NCBI RefSeq assembly: GCF_014284275.1
Contig: NZ_JACOFU010000005.1
Coordinates: 1-64,000 of the forward strand
Length of the DNA stretch: 64,000 nt
DNA from: Affinundibacterium amnicola
GTDB taxonomy: Bacteria > Pseudomonadota > Gammaproteobacteria > Burkholderiales > Burkholderiaceae_D
Direction: 5' to 3'
Part shown: positions 17,446-26,537 of the stretch, piece after piece
Layout: every line of letters begins with the position of its first letter
Numbering within the stretch: the stretch's first letter is position 1
Made by a program: the position numbers and the translations under genes
Notes under the pieces: generated by a model
Seen by the model: the letters and a program-made list of their open reading frames with translations, nothing else
Told to the model about the DNA's origin: nothing
The model's database searches: none

Positions 17446-18596
17446 AACTTATGTCCTGTATTCATCACACGATCTCCACAAGATGTTTGAGGGATTTGTA
17501 TTTCTGCCAGAAATATAGAATCGGCTTGACCGCTTTTTTCAGTGATTAAACTCGCCCGATCTTGATACAGAATCTGCAAACGTTCACGGGTTGAGCTGAT
17601 ACCTAGGCCATGCCCATTGCGTGCTTTGCTAGTTGAGAACACAGCATTGCGGATGCGGAAACTGGTTTTGCCATTGATCGATTGCAGTTCCAAAAGGATG
17701 CTGCATTGCTCATGATGATTTTCTACACCATGATGAATGGCGTTTTCTACCAAAGGTTGAAACAGCAAAGGCGGGCATGGCAAGGCATGCCAATCTCTTT
17801 CTTCGATCTGCCATTCGATGTGCATACGATCTCCAAAACGAAGTAACTGCATATTCAGATAATCGCGGATAAATTGCAACTCGTCGGCAACACTCAGCCA
17901 TTCGTGTTTGCTCGATTCCAGCACATAGCGTAACAAGGCGTTGAGTTGTTGTAGTGCAGTTCCTGCCAATCGTCGATCTGCACCACGCACCAAGGCGCTT
18001 ATGCTGTTAAGTGCATTGAACAAGAAATGCGGTTTGAGTTGGCCTTGCAATAATTGCAGACGCAAACCCATGCTTTCATTTTCAGTCTCGATGAGTTCAA
18101 GCTCTTTTGCAGCGGTGCGCTGCCACATGGCAAAACCCGTTTGTAAAAAATAGGAAAAGAAGATCAAGAACAAATCCACCCATAAAACAAAGGCAGATGT
18201 TTTCTTCATCTCTTGCGAAAAAAGTGTCCAAGGCTGATCAGCAAACCACAACATGATCAACACCTTATTCGCGGTTAATAGTGGCAAACCAATAAACAGC
18301 ATCACAGCGATACTTGCCGCCATAGATAAGGGCGTCAACATGTGCTCTGGCCTGCGCCAAATCATGAACGCCAGCACACAATTGAGCAGCCATAGCGGCA
18401 AAAAAATACAAATGTATTTGAATAAAATCAGCGTCTTGGGCAGAGTAATGACATCTTGATTTTGATCGAGAAAAATCGCTAGTGTGTGGAAACTTGCGAT
18501 CAACATCCATAAACAAAATGAGAGCGCGCAAATCACTATTAAAGAGCTTAGCTCCCGCGCTTTATGCTTATTCATATTATTGTTTTGCTCAGGCAT
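17442..18596 (-). CDS. LytS/YehU-type sensor histidine kinase
   Basis: 384 residues. Four hydrophobic helices fill the first ~155 residues, then the His_kinase domain (PF06580). Phospho-acceptor is H190 in LKPHFLFNALNSIS; the N-box is intact (QPLVENAIHHG, N285) and so is the glycine box (GHGLGIS, 328-334). This is therefore the catalytically competent partner of the LytTR regulator. Starts at ATG 18596 with GGAG upstream and overlaps the preceding homologue by 8 bp. The signal is unknown; the short-loop membrane domain suggests an intramembrane or membrane-state sensor. Confidence 0.9.
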   Translation of the reverse strand: MPEQNNNMNKHKARELSSLIVICALSFCLWMLIASFHTLAIFLDQNQDVITLPKTLILFKYICIFLPLWLLNCVLAFMIWRRPEHMLTPLSMAASIAVMLFIGLPLLTANKVLIMLWFADQPWTLFSQEMKKTSAFVLWVDLFLIFFSYFLQTGFAMWQRTAAKELELIETENESMGLRLQLLQGQLKPHFLFNALNSISALVRGADRRLAGTALQQLNALLRYVLESSKHEWLSVADELQFIRDYLNMQLLRFGDRMHIEWQIEERDWHALPCPPLLFQPLVENAIHHGVENHHEQCSILLELQSINGKTSFRIRNAVFSTSKARNGHGLGISSTRERLQILYQDRASLITEKSGQADSIFLAEIQIPQTSCGDRVMNTGHKL

Positions 18597-19731
18597 CGTC
18601 TAACTCCGTGATTGGATAAATCAAACGAATACGATGGCTCAATCTTGTCGGCGCAGCTTGCGTCATTAGATCAATCGCGGCGGCATCCGCATGCAGTAGG
18701 GCGATTCTTTGGCGCGCTGCCTCTAGTTCTTCCGTGCTAGATAAGATGGGTGATGCAGCATTGAAATCAATCGATACGCTTAACATGGAATGTTCAAGCG
18801 CTATCCTGACTAACATTGGCGATGCCTGGTCTTTAGACATGATCTGTCGATGGCGTACCGCGTAATCGAACAGCGGATAAAGCAGAAGTGGTGGAATTTG
18901 AATCGCTGACCAATCATGACCATCGAATTTCCACTGCAATTGCAGACAATTTGCGCAAGCCAGATTTTGTAAATCCAGATAGTCTCTTAAGAAGCGAATT
19001 TCACTTTCCACACTAATGCTGGTCTCTTGCGCTGACTCTAAAACATAGCGCAACAGATCACTCATACGCGCTAAAGCACGCGTCGCCATGGGTGTGTCGG
19101 CATTGACGACTAGATTCTCGATGCCTTCTAAAGAACTCAGTAAGAAATACGGTTCTAAATGCGTGCGTAAGTACAGCATTTTAAGGCGCAATACTTCTTG
19201 TTGTGACTGACGAGCGATGTGCAGTTGTTGGCGACCATGCTGCCAATACTGTAGCGCCAGATGTGCCGATAAAATAAACAGCAGGACCATCACATCCACC
19301 CAGATTTGCAGCGGCGACAGCGCTCGCACGATGGCTTCCCAGTTAAGCGCTTGGCGCCGAATATAGCCAACAAAAAAAGCATGCTCGTACACCACATGCA
19401 AGGGCAAGAAAACCAAGACCAAGAATAGCACCAGCCGCAGGATCTGCGACCACGCAATTCCCTTGTTGGCATTTTTAGCAGCAAAGTAGATGAGCAGACC
19501 AGAACTAAGCAAAGGCCAAGGTAACAAGATCGCCAAAAATTTGATCAACTGCGTTTGAAGAGTGATATGTGCTCCGGCATGACGCAGATCGTAGAGATTG
19601 GCAAAGGTGGCGAGAAACAAAAACACGCACCACAAAAGCCACACAATCAACAGTGGTCGCCACAAGCTTTGCACAAGGCGCAGGGAATTACGCGCTTTCA
19701 GTGACCATGGCTTGTCCGGTATATGCAGCAT
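18589..19731 (-). CDS. Degenerate LytS-type sensor kinase homologue
   Basis: 380 residues with the same layout as the next gene: four membrane helices, then a His_kinase-like domain. The phospho-acceptor His is replaced by Tyr195 (HLEPYFLLSSLEGIE where the partner has KPHFLFNALNSIS). The N-box Asn is Tyr290 (PLFDYAVRH against PLVENAIHH), and no glycine-rich lid is visible. It therefore should neither bind ATP normally nor autophosphorylate. Open frame and coding length are intact, so it looks retained as a pseudokinase, perhaps pairing with the active kinase through the conserved helices. First gene of the operon. Confidence 0.85.
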   Translation of the reverse strand: MLHIPDKPWSLKARNSLRLVQSLWRPLLIVWLLWCVFLFLATFANLYDLRHAGAHITLQTQLIKFLAILLPWPLLSSGLLIYFAAKNANKGIAWSQILRLVLFLVLVFLPLHVVYEHAFFVGYIRRQALNWEAIVRALSPLQIWVDVMVLLFILSAHLALQYWQHGRQQLHIARQSQQEVLRLKMLYLRTHLEPYFLLSSLEGIENLVVNADTPMATRALARMSDLLRYVLESAQETSISVESEIRFLRDYLDLQNLACANCLQLQWKFDGHDWSAIQIPPLLLYPLFDYAVRHRQIMSKDQASPMLVRIALEHSMLSVSIDFNAASPILSSTEELEAARQRIALLHADAAAIDLMTQAAPTRLSHRIRLIYPITELDDA

Positions 19732-19939
19732 GAATGAGAAATTTAATGAAGAATCTAAAACACCAAAAAGATCGCTAGCTTGCCACGCCTCTACAGAAAA
19801 TGCATCTGCACGGGATCAATTGGGGGAAATGTGGGATGGGCGAGGAAGTATTACTGATGGGAACAGTGCCATAAAAGGTTTGTACTTTCATGGCACCTAA
19901 TGATACTTATTTGATGCTTACTGGATACTTACTTGGTAC

Positions 19940-21850
19940 TTACTTAGAAAACAAAACCGATTTCAAACCTGCTTCACCACCTACCACAGGCAAACTCAAT
20001 GTGGTCTTTGACAAATCCACGCTCAATTCCGTACCTGCCTTTGGCCACAAAGTGAAGTCCTGATCGCTGGACATAATCATCAATCCCAAACGTTTACCAG
20101 CTGGGATGACTCTATCAATAGGCTGGAGGTCGAAAGTTAAATCAACGAATTTACCTGGTACCAGAGGCGTTCCCGTTAATTTGGAATCGTAATTGCCGGT
20201 TTTAGTTAATGCACGATGATTCTGTGGATCCGCCCAGCCGCGCGAGAGTACTCCGGCTTGTCCTGCTGAGCCGACGACTTTGCCATCGAAAGGCAACATG
20301 ACTAGCCATACAGATAGATTGGCTGCTGGCTTGTTGGCAGCCACACGAATCTTGATGCTAGGCGTACCCGACAAATGCATGGCATCGCTTAGCTCTGGCG
20401 TTGCGTAAATTAAGCGATGTGGTGATTGTTCTGCCTGCGCCAAAACGCCACCTTTGAATTGCACATCATCGATCAGCTTTTCGATACTGGTTTTGTTTTG
20501 AGCTGATAAACCTAAGCTGCCCGCCTTGTTGCCGCCTGCACCCAAATATAAATTCACTGTGCTCGCTTCGGGATTTGGGAAATCCAAATACGGCGTTGGC
20601 GGTGTGCCGCGTTCTGCGTTTTCGCGCACAATCATAGCGCGGGCATCACGTTCTACGCCGTTATCGACTCCGTACAGATAATGCGAGAACCAGCGATTAC
20701 GCATTTCTAATGGCGGTGTGCCGCCTCCGTGTCCACCTTGATGCAAATAGAGTTGGGTTGGTACGCCTTGTTTTTTCAAAGCATCGTAAATACGAATGGA
20801 ATGCTCGGGCATCACGTTCCAATCTTGCTGACCGTGGGCTAACAAGGTCGCGGCCTTCACGCCTTTGATCTTGGTGAGCAAATCACGTTCTGCCCAAAAA
20901 TCATTGTAATCGCCATACTTGCGATCAAACTTGGCTGGGTACAAGCCATCACGGATAGTTTTATTACAGAATTCGCGTTTTTCTGGCGCGCCGCTATAGA
21001 TGAAGTCATATAGTTGATCGATGTCTTCACCGAGGTAGCCACCCGGATGACGGACTAAACCATTGCTGCGGTAGTAGTGATAGTAAGACGTGTTAGGCGC
21101 GATTGGGATAATCGCTTCTAGACCAGCCACGCCTGTGGTCGCTGCCGCCAAAGGAATCGTACCGTTGTAAGAAGTGCCGGTCATGCCGACTTTGCCCGTG
21201 GCCCAGCTTGCTTTGACTTCTTGATTGCCGTCGATGGTGGTGTAGCCTTTTGCGCGGCCATTAAGCCAATCGATGACGGCTTTGGGTGCGAGTTCTTCTG
21301 GTGCACCACCAACCGTCGGGCAACCTTGTGACAAACCGGTGCCGGGCGCTTCGGAATGCACCACTGCGAAACCACGTGGCAACCACGTATCGATTTCTGT
21401 GCGTGAGATTTCTGGACGCACTGGGATAAATTTCGCCTGCTCATTGACTGGACGTGGTGGCGGCTCGCTGCCGAGTTCGTGCTTCACATCCCACATTTTT
21501 TGGTTCTTCATGGTGCCGGCAAAATAGGGCGAAGATTCGTACACCACCGCGACTTTTAAGCCCTCAGTCTCGGTTTGCTTAGGACGCGTGACGGCGACAT
21601 GCACACGATCTGGCTTACCATCGGCGTCGCTATCAAACTCGGTCTCTACCCATAATTCTTGTTTGATCCATTGCGATTTATCTTGAAAACCCGGCACGAT
21701 TTGGGCTTGTCCGTTATAAAAAACGGGCACTGTTTTGGTATTGGCTGCCGCATCTTGCGCCGTGCTATTCGTCGAAAAAGCGGCGATGAGGGCGAGACTT
21801 AAAAGGGATCGTTGGCACAATTTTTTAGAATACACTTGGCTTAGTTTCAT
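19940..21850 (-). CDS. Xaa-Pro dipeptidyl-peptidase, S15/CocE family
   Basis: 636 residues with a signal peptide (QRSLLSLALIAAFSTNSTAQ), so the enzyme is exported. The alpha/beta-hydrolase catalytic triad is visible: S227 in GTSYNG, D343 in HGQQDWN and H374 in QGGHGGG. The C-terminal jelly-roll X-Pro_dipeptidase domain (LSGTPSIKIRVAANKP, GVLSRGWADP, FDLQP) is complete. It cleaves X-Pro dipeptides from peptide N-termini, serving protein scavenging. Cocaine-esterase-type acyl hydrolysis is the alternative within this superfamily, but the PYFAGTMKN insert favours PepX-like activity. Monocistronic. Confidence 0.9.
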   Translation of the reverse strand: MKLSQVYSKKLCQRSLLSLALIAAFSTNSTAQDAAANTKTVPVFYNGQAQIVPGFQDKSQWIKQELWVETEFDSDADGKPDRVHVAVTRPKQTETEGLKVAVVYESSPYFAGTMKNQKMWDVKHELGSEPPPRPVNEQAKFIPVRPEISRTEIDTWLPRGFAVVHSEAPGTGLSQGCPTVGGAPEELAPKAVIDWLNGRAKGYTTIDGNQEVKASWATGKVGMTGTSYNGTIPLAAATTGVAGLEAIIPIAPNTSYYHYYRSNGLVRHPGGYLGEDIDQLYDFIYSGAPEKREFCNKTIRDGLYPAKFDRKYGDYNDFWAERDLLTKIKGVKAATLLAHGQQDWNVMPEHSIRIYDALKKQGVPTQLYLHQGGHGGGTPPLEMRNRWFSHYLYGVDNGVERDARAMIVRENAERGTPPTPYLDFPNPEASTVNLYLGAGGNKAGSLGLSAQNKTSIEKLIDDVQFKGGVLAQAEQSPHRLIYATPELSDAMHLSGTPSIKIRVAANKPAANLSVWLVMLPFDGKVVGSAGQAGVLSRGWADPQNHRALTKTGNYDSKLTGTPLVPGKFVDLTFDLQPIDRVIPAGKRLGLMIMSSDQDFTLWPKAGTELSVDLSKTTLSLPVVGGEAGLKSVLFSK

Positions 21851-21996
21851 AGGTAGTCGGCTGTGAGAGTAATCAGTTAAAGAAGGGAAACTAGGTAAAT
21901 AGACCGCAATTATGCACAGAAGTTTCGGTTAAATATATTAAGGAGTTAAAAATTATTGGGCTTATGTGGTTTAAACCCATCCCTAGCTTTGCCTTG

Positions 21997-22190
21997 AAGG
22001 TATAGGTATACACAAGACTTTTGACATCACGAAAGTCAGAAAAAGCAAACAACTATTCAGCATGTCATTCCTGCGTAGGCAGGAATCCAGTGTCGTTCGT
22101 TGCTCAAGCAAAGACGCTGGGCTCCTGCCTACGCAGGAGCGACACTAATTACTTTTACCGTTTATTCGACTTTTTAGATATCTATACCTT
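21997..22190. repeat. Composite palindromic element
   Basis: Outer arms AAGGTATAGGTAT (21997-22009) and ATATCTATACCTT (22178-22190) are inverted repeats with one mismatch. Nested inside is a family-4 REP (22064-22145): GTCATTCCTGCGTAGGCAGG at the left, CCTGCCTACGCAGGAGCGAC at the right. It occupies much of the 500-bp gap between the divergent peptidase genes. Elsewhere in that gap nothing was recognised. Confidence 0.65.
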
Positions 22191-22351
22191 ATTGGGAAAG
22201 GGCTAAAAGCGGAACCTCCATCTTTACGGCGAGATAAAGAGATATCATCCCAAACCATCAAAAAACTTCACTCCGCCAACAAAAACTCTACAAAACCCAG
22301 CCCATGCTTGTTATGCTGCGCATCCCTGTGAATGTTTAAGGTCTGTTATTC

Positions 22352-24571
22352 ATGCAACGCCGTTCCCTGTTTCTCGCTTCCACCGCTTTGATCATTTCTG
22401 GATTAGCTGTTTCTGGCTACTACTTGTTCCGAGCTGAATCACCGCTACCCATCCCACTTAAAACCGTCCTCGCAAAAAAAACCCTCGTCACCGATATGTT
22501 ATGGGAAGCGCAGATCACCCCGTTTGCTGTTCAGTATTCGCTCAAGCAAGATCCCAATAGCGCGGAAACTTTTAGCGACCCTAACGGTATCGTTTTCGAC
22601 GCACAAGGCAATATCTACATCGCCGATGCGGGCGAGCATAATCGGATTTTAAAGATCAACAAAAAGGGTGAAACCATCATCTACGCTGGCAGCACCGAAG
22701 GTTTTGCCGATGCAGTTGAGGGCAGTGCGCAATCAGCTAAATTTCATACACCATCTGCGCTCGCCATCGATAAAGCAGGCAATCTGTATGTAGCCGATAC
22801 GGGCAATCACGTAATCCGCAAAATCACGCCCAAAGGACAAGTTTCTACCTTGGCGGGAAACGGTGTCGCTGGTTATCGCGATGGTGTAGCACAGCAAGCG
22901 CAATTCAATGGCCCTATCGGCGTTACGGTTGCCAAGGACGGTAAGGTCTATGTAGCCGATACCTACAACGATAAGATACGCGTGATTTTGCCAGATGGCA
23001 CGGTGCAAACCATCGCTGGTGGTGCGACTCCCGGTTATCAAGATGGTGTCGGTATAGCGGCCTTATTTGATACGCCTAGCAACATCGCTATCAATAGCAA
23101 AGGCGAACTGATCATCGCCGACACCCGCAACAATGCCGTGCGTAAGATCAATGCTTTGGGTGAAGTCTCCACTTTAATCGCCAGCGATCCGCAGGATAGA
23201 GAAGCCTTACTACGCCGTCCTGCTGGCTTAGCGATCACGCATGATGATCACATTTATGTCAGCGAACTCTCACATGGTCGCATCATGCAAATAGCGCCAA
23301 CTGGCGAGAGCCGTGGCGTCACGGGTGTTGATATCGACATTATTCCCGGTGACGACACTAGTCCACGGATGCGCAGCCCAATGGCTATCGCGGTCAATCC
23401 AGATGGCAATCTTTTGGTCAGCGACAGTGGCATGAATATGCTTCATCAAGTGCATCGCAAAGATTCCTACGAGGGTCGCAGCATCGGTCCGCAAATTTTC
23501 AAGATTGTCGAACCCGTCGCTCCACTTTTGCCGCCATCTTTATGGCCACTACTACCGCAAGATCAGCCCCATGAAGTGGTTGGCACTATCGGTGAAGTGC
23601 GCGGCGAATATGGTGGCGATAGCCGTCATCACTTTCATCGTGGCGTTGATATGCAAGCCAATATGGGCGAGTCTGTGGTTGCTATCAAAAATGAAAAAGT
23701 CAGTTCACCAGTGCCCGCTTGGGCAGCTGGCACGATTAACGAAGGTATGCGGGTCAGCAAACTTTCTTACATCCACATGAAAGTGGGGCGCAAGCTCAAT
23801 GAAGCTGTACTTGATCCACAAAAATTTAGTGTGATCAAAGATGCTAGCGGTAAGCTCCAACAAGTCAGAGTCAAGCGCGGTACCCGCTTTCAAGTTGGCG
23901 AAACGGTGGGAACGATCAATAGCATGTACCACGTTCATTTGAACTACGCGCCCGAAGGCGATGTAGTCAATCCGCTGTCGTTACAATTTATCGGCTTCAA
24001 AGATAGCGTGATTCCGCAAATTAATCGTATCGACATCGCAGACCAAGACGGCAAAATCTTGGGCAGACCGGTCGTGACAGCAACGAAAGCCAAGGGCAAG
24101 AAGAAAGACAAAACGCCGGCAGCCGTTCCACAAAGCAACGGTCCATTAACGCTGTCACGCAGCTTGGAACAAGTCAGCATCATCGTTGATGCCTTTGATC
24201 AAGCCGATGGCAATATCGCACGCCGTCGTTTGGGTCTATATGAACTCGGCTATCAAATTCTCAAAGCGGATGGCACACCGCTACCGGGTTTCGAAAAGCC
24301 GAAAATGACAATACGTTTTAACCATCTACCTGCCGACGAAGAAGCCGTTAAAGTGGCCTATGCAGAAAACAGTGGCATCACCGTACACGGCAGCGCAGCG
24401 ACCAAATTTTTATACAACATCACCAACGAAATTCATGACGGCCATGCGATCATACAGTTCTGGCAGATCAAAGATTTACCTGCAGGAGATTACTTGATTC
24501 ACGTGCATGCTGCTGATTATGCGGGCAATGTGGCTAACCGTAATCATGTATTGCGGGTGCGCTTAGAGTAA
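22352..24571 (+). CDS. NHL beta-propeller fused to M23 (LytM) peptidase
   Basis: 739 residues with an N-terminal signal/anchor helix (8-25). Residues ~75-365 contain five or six NHL repeats (GNIYIADAGEHNRILKI, GNLYVADTGNHVIRKI, GKVYVADTYNDKIRVI, GELIIADTRNNAVRKI). Residues ~405-545 are an M23/LytM domain with all zinc and catalytic residues: H429xxxD433 (HRGVD), H475 (YIHMKV) and H527-x-H529 (YHVHL). A ~190-residue beta-rich tail follows. The propeller could bind protein or glycan while the peptidase cuts peptidoglycan cross-bridges or another peptide. The protein faces the periplasm. This domain order is unusual. Confidence 0.8.
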   Translation: MQRRSLFLASTALIISGLAVSGYYLFRAESPLPIPLKTVLAKKTLVTDMLWEAQITPFAVQYSLKQDPNSAETFSDPNGIVFDAQGNIYIADAGEHNRILKINKKGETIIYAGSTEGFADAVEGSAQSAKFHTPSALAIDKAGNLYVADTGNHVIRKITPKGQVSTLAGNGVAGYRDGVAQQAQFNGPIGVTVAKDGKVYVADTYNDKIRVILPDGTVQTIAGGATPGYQDGVGIAALFDTPSNIAINSKGELIIADTRNNAVRKINALGEVSTLIASDPQDREALLRRPAGLAITHDDHIYVSELSHGRIMQIAPTGESRGVTGVDIDIIPGDDTSPRMRSPMAIAVNPDGNLLVSDSGMNMLHQVHRKDSYEGRSIGPQIFKIVEPVAPLLPPSLWPLLPQDQPHEVVGTIGEVRGEYGGDSRHHFHRGVDMQANMGESVVAIKNEKVSSPVPAWAAGTINEGMRVSKLSYIHMKVGRKLNEAVLDPQKFSVIKDASGKLQQVRVKRGTRFQVGETVGTINSMYHVHLNYAPEGDVVNPLSLQFIGFKDSVIPQINRIDIADQDGKILGRPVVTATKAKGKKKDKTPAAVPQSNGPLTLSRSLEQVSIIVDAFDQADGNIARRRLGLYELGYQILKADGTPLPGFEKPKMTIRFNHLPADEEAVKVAYAENSGITVHGSAATKFLYNITNEIHDGHAIIQFWQIKDLPAGDYLIHVHAADYAGNVANRNHVLRVRLE

Positions 24572-24616
24572 GGCTAATAGGGGAATGCTGTTCAGTTAAA
24601 CTCAAAAAGTGAAGCT

Positions 24617-24692
24617 GTCATCCCTGCGTAAGCGGGAATCCAGTGTCTTCGTGCTGTTCACGCCGCTAGATTCCCGCCTTCGCGGGAATGAC
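24617..24692. repeat. REP-like palindrome (family 4)
   Basis: GTCATCCCTGCGTAAGCGGG at the left mirrors CCCGCCTTCGCGGGAATGAC at the right. It is related to the nested repeat at 22064-22145, so two copies flank the NHL-M23 gene. Confidence 0.75.
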
Positions 24693-24787
24693 GGTACGTA
24701 GGATTAGGCTTAATTGAGCGGCATTATTACGTTAAGAGAAGCCATACGATTTTGGATAAACAAGAGAGAACTTAGGATATATTCGAC

Positions 24788-25228
24788 ATGGGCATGACCA
24801 TCTGGATTCACACACTCGAAGGAAGAAACTATTCACAAGATAGCGACGATCATTCACTGATGTGCCGTCATTTAGAAGCCATCGACGAGGTTTGCCAAAA
24901 GATCGGCGTTAAGTCGCTAGGCGAATTGGTGGACTACACCGACCAAGAATATAACTATGAGGAGTTTGATGATGAGGATGATGACGAAGATGTTGCCTTA
25001 GACCCCGAGACCGGTCTCGCCTACGGGATTGACGACATGACTTGGTTTGATGCGCAAGAGGGTTTATCTAGCTTTAAAGCATTGAAAACCGCCGTTGCTT
25101 CATCAGTTATTACTGGCCTCGACGCAGATGAAGTCGTAGAACTGATAGAGGAATTGGATAATTGCATCTCCATCTTAGAAAAGTCGGCGGCACAAGCTGG
25201 AAAATTTCACTTGAGTTTAGTCGAATAA
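24788..25228 (+). CDS. Acidic hypothetical protein
   Basis: 146 residues, very acidic, with an aspartate/glutamate run at about residues 58-68 (EEFDDEDDDED). Starts MGMTIWIHTLEGRNYS; a second in-frame ATG lies two codons in. No signal peptide or membrane helix, so it is probably cytoplasmic. The C-terminal third is helical (DADEVVELIEELDNCISILEKSA). No family was recognised. It is a stand-alone gene followed by a large stem-loop. Confidence 0.6.
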   Translation: MGMTIWIHTLEGRNYSQDSDDHSLMCRHLEAIDEVCQKIGVKSLGELVDYTDQEYNYEEFDDEDDDEDVALDPETGLAYGIDDMTWFDAQEGLSSFKALKTAVASSVITGLDADEVVELIEELDNCISILEKSAAQAGKFHLSLVE

Positions 25229-25238
25229 AATCCAAGTT

Positions 25239-25305
25239 GAGCAGGGTGCGCAAGAAAAGCAGACCAATACTGCGCGGTCTTGTTGCGATGGCCTGCTCGT
25301 TTTCT
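25239..25305 (+). terminator. Probable terminator
   Basis: GAGCAGG (25239-25245) pairs with CCTGCTC (25292-25298), followed by GTTTTCTTTC. The intervening sequence can form a further internal stem. It lies 11 nt after the acidic protein's stop. Confidence 0.5.
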
Positions 25306-25389
25306 TTCAAATAAAATGGATTGCTTTTAATTTAAATCGCTTATCATCGGATCGATATCAATTCATTACATTGAATGTAAATTTAAAGA

Positions 25390-26085
25390 ATGCTACGCAT
25401 CCGTCGACTCACACAACTCTTACTCTCACTTTGCGCTTGTGCGTTCATTTCCGCATGCATCTCACTCGGTATCTACCGCTTGCTTTGGATACAAACAGGC
25501 AGGAAAATCACGCCTGAAATACTGGCTGAGATCAGCAATATCAATGATATCAACGTCATCAAAAGTTTCTTTTTACCTTTTGTTGCTGCTGCTACCGAAC
25601 TCCGAGACAGCGCTGACCAATTAGCCGCTTGGGGATTGTCATTCGTATTCATCTGGGCATGCTTACTTGGATTAGTGGTAATAGCCTTATATCGACAAAT
25701 CACCATCACTCAATCAACAGAGATTCATGTTCAATCCGAGAATATCTTTGACCGTGCACTACTGAGTAAGCTCGAACTTTGGAAAATTTTCTGGGGATTC
25801 TATGTCGTTTTTCTTTTCGCTATTCAATTGATCACTAATAAACTCTTCACACTTCTCATCAGCACTGGAACCATTAAAGCACATGGGCTAGCCAGTCTAA
25901 TCGCAGTTCCTATCGCCATTGCAATTCCCGTCACTTTGCATTTCATTGCGGCTATTTTGGTATGGCAATCCGCGAAAAACACTTCGCGTGTCATTTGGAC
26001 TTATCTGGCCAGATTCGTGGTAGTTGCTTTCACTGTTCTTCCATCAAGCCTTGGGATTTATAAGGCAATCAACATACTGTGGTAA
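25390..26085 (+). CDS. Multi-pass membrane protein, hypothetical
   Basis: 231 residues with about five hydrophobic helices (roughly residues 10-30, 78-100, 130-155, 165-192 and 205-225). No catalytic motif or recognised family. The ribosome site is weak. It is followed within 30 bp by another small membrane protein, suggesting a two-gene unit. Inner-membrane location is predicted; function unknown. Confidence 0.6.
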   Translation: MLRIRRLTQLLLSLCACAFISACISLGIYRLLWIQTGRKITPEILAEISNINDINVIKSFFLPFVAAATELRDSADQLAAWGLSFVFIWACLLGLVVIALYRQITITQSTEIHVQSENIFDRALLSKLELWKIFWGFYVVFLFAIQLITNKLFTLLISTGTIKAHGLASLIAVPIAIAIPVTLHFIAAILVWQSAKNTSRVIWTYLARFVVVAFTVLPSSLGIYKAINILW

Positions 26086-26112
26086 AGCGTTACCCAAATT
26101 CACCGACGCACA

Positions 26113-26523
26113 ATGAAAATCAACAACATCAGACGTTTAGCGACAGCAAGCATCCTACTAACACCCATCATACTCATGGCGGTAACAGCTTACCGTTGGC
26201 GCACTGGCTCGTGTGCTGGCGATGTACACGGCAGCGTGTGGATATTAATGTTATTTGCAGCTTCGCTGGTCATGACTAAAAACCCCTACTCGGCAATCGC
26301 TGCCTGTCTCGCGTATCTGCCGGTTGGCTATATCTTTAGCACCGAACCATGTACCGCCCCGCGCTCACAAGGTGCGGGTGGTTTGATTTACTTAATGGCA
26401 CCGCTGTTTATCGGTTTTGTACTATTTGGAACAGTGATCGGTGGATGGATTTTACGCCTCGTGTTTGGTATCTCGCATAATGCGCTACCACCATCCTCCC
26501 GCAGCAATACCGATTCAAACTGA
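26113..26523 (+). CDS. Small membrane protein, hypothetical
   Basis: 136 residues with four hydrophobic segments (about 11-28, 40-57, 58-74 and 92-118). Two cysteines lie in loops (GSCAGDVHG, EPCTAP). No family was recognised. Probably co-transcribed with the preceding membrane protein. Its 3' end faces the convergent deacetylase gene 15 bp away. Confidence 0.55.
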   Translation: MKINNIRRLATASILLTPIILMAVTAYRWRTGSCAGDVHGSVWILMLFAASLVMTKNPYSAIAACLAYLPVGYIFSTEPCTAPRSQGAGGLIYLMAPLFIGFVLFGTVIGGWILRLVFGISHNALPPSSRSNTDSN

Positions 26524-26537
26524 ATCAAAAAGACCTC

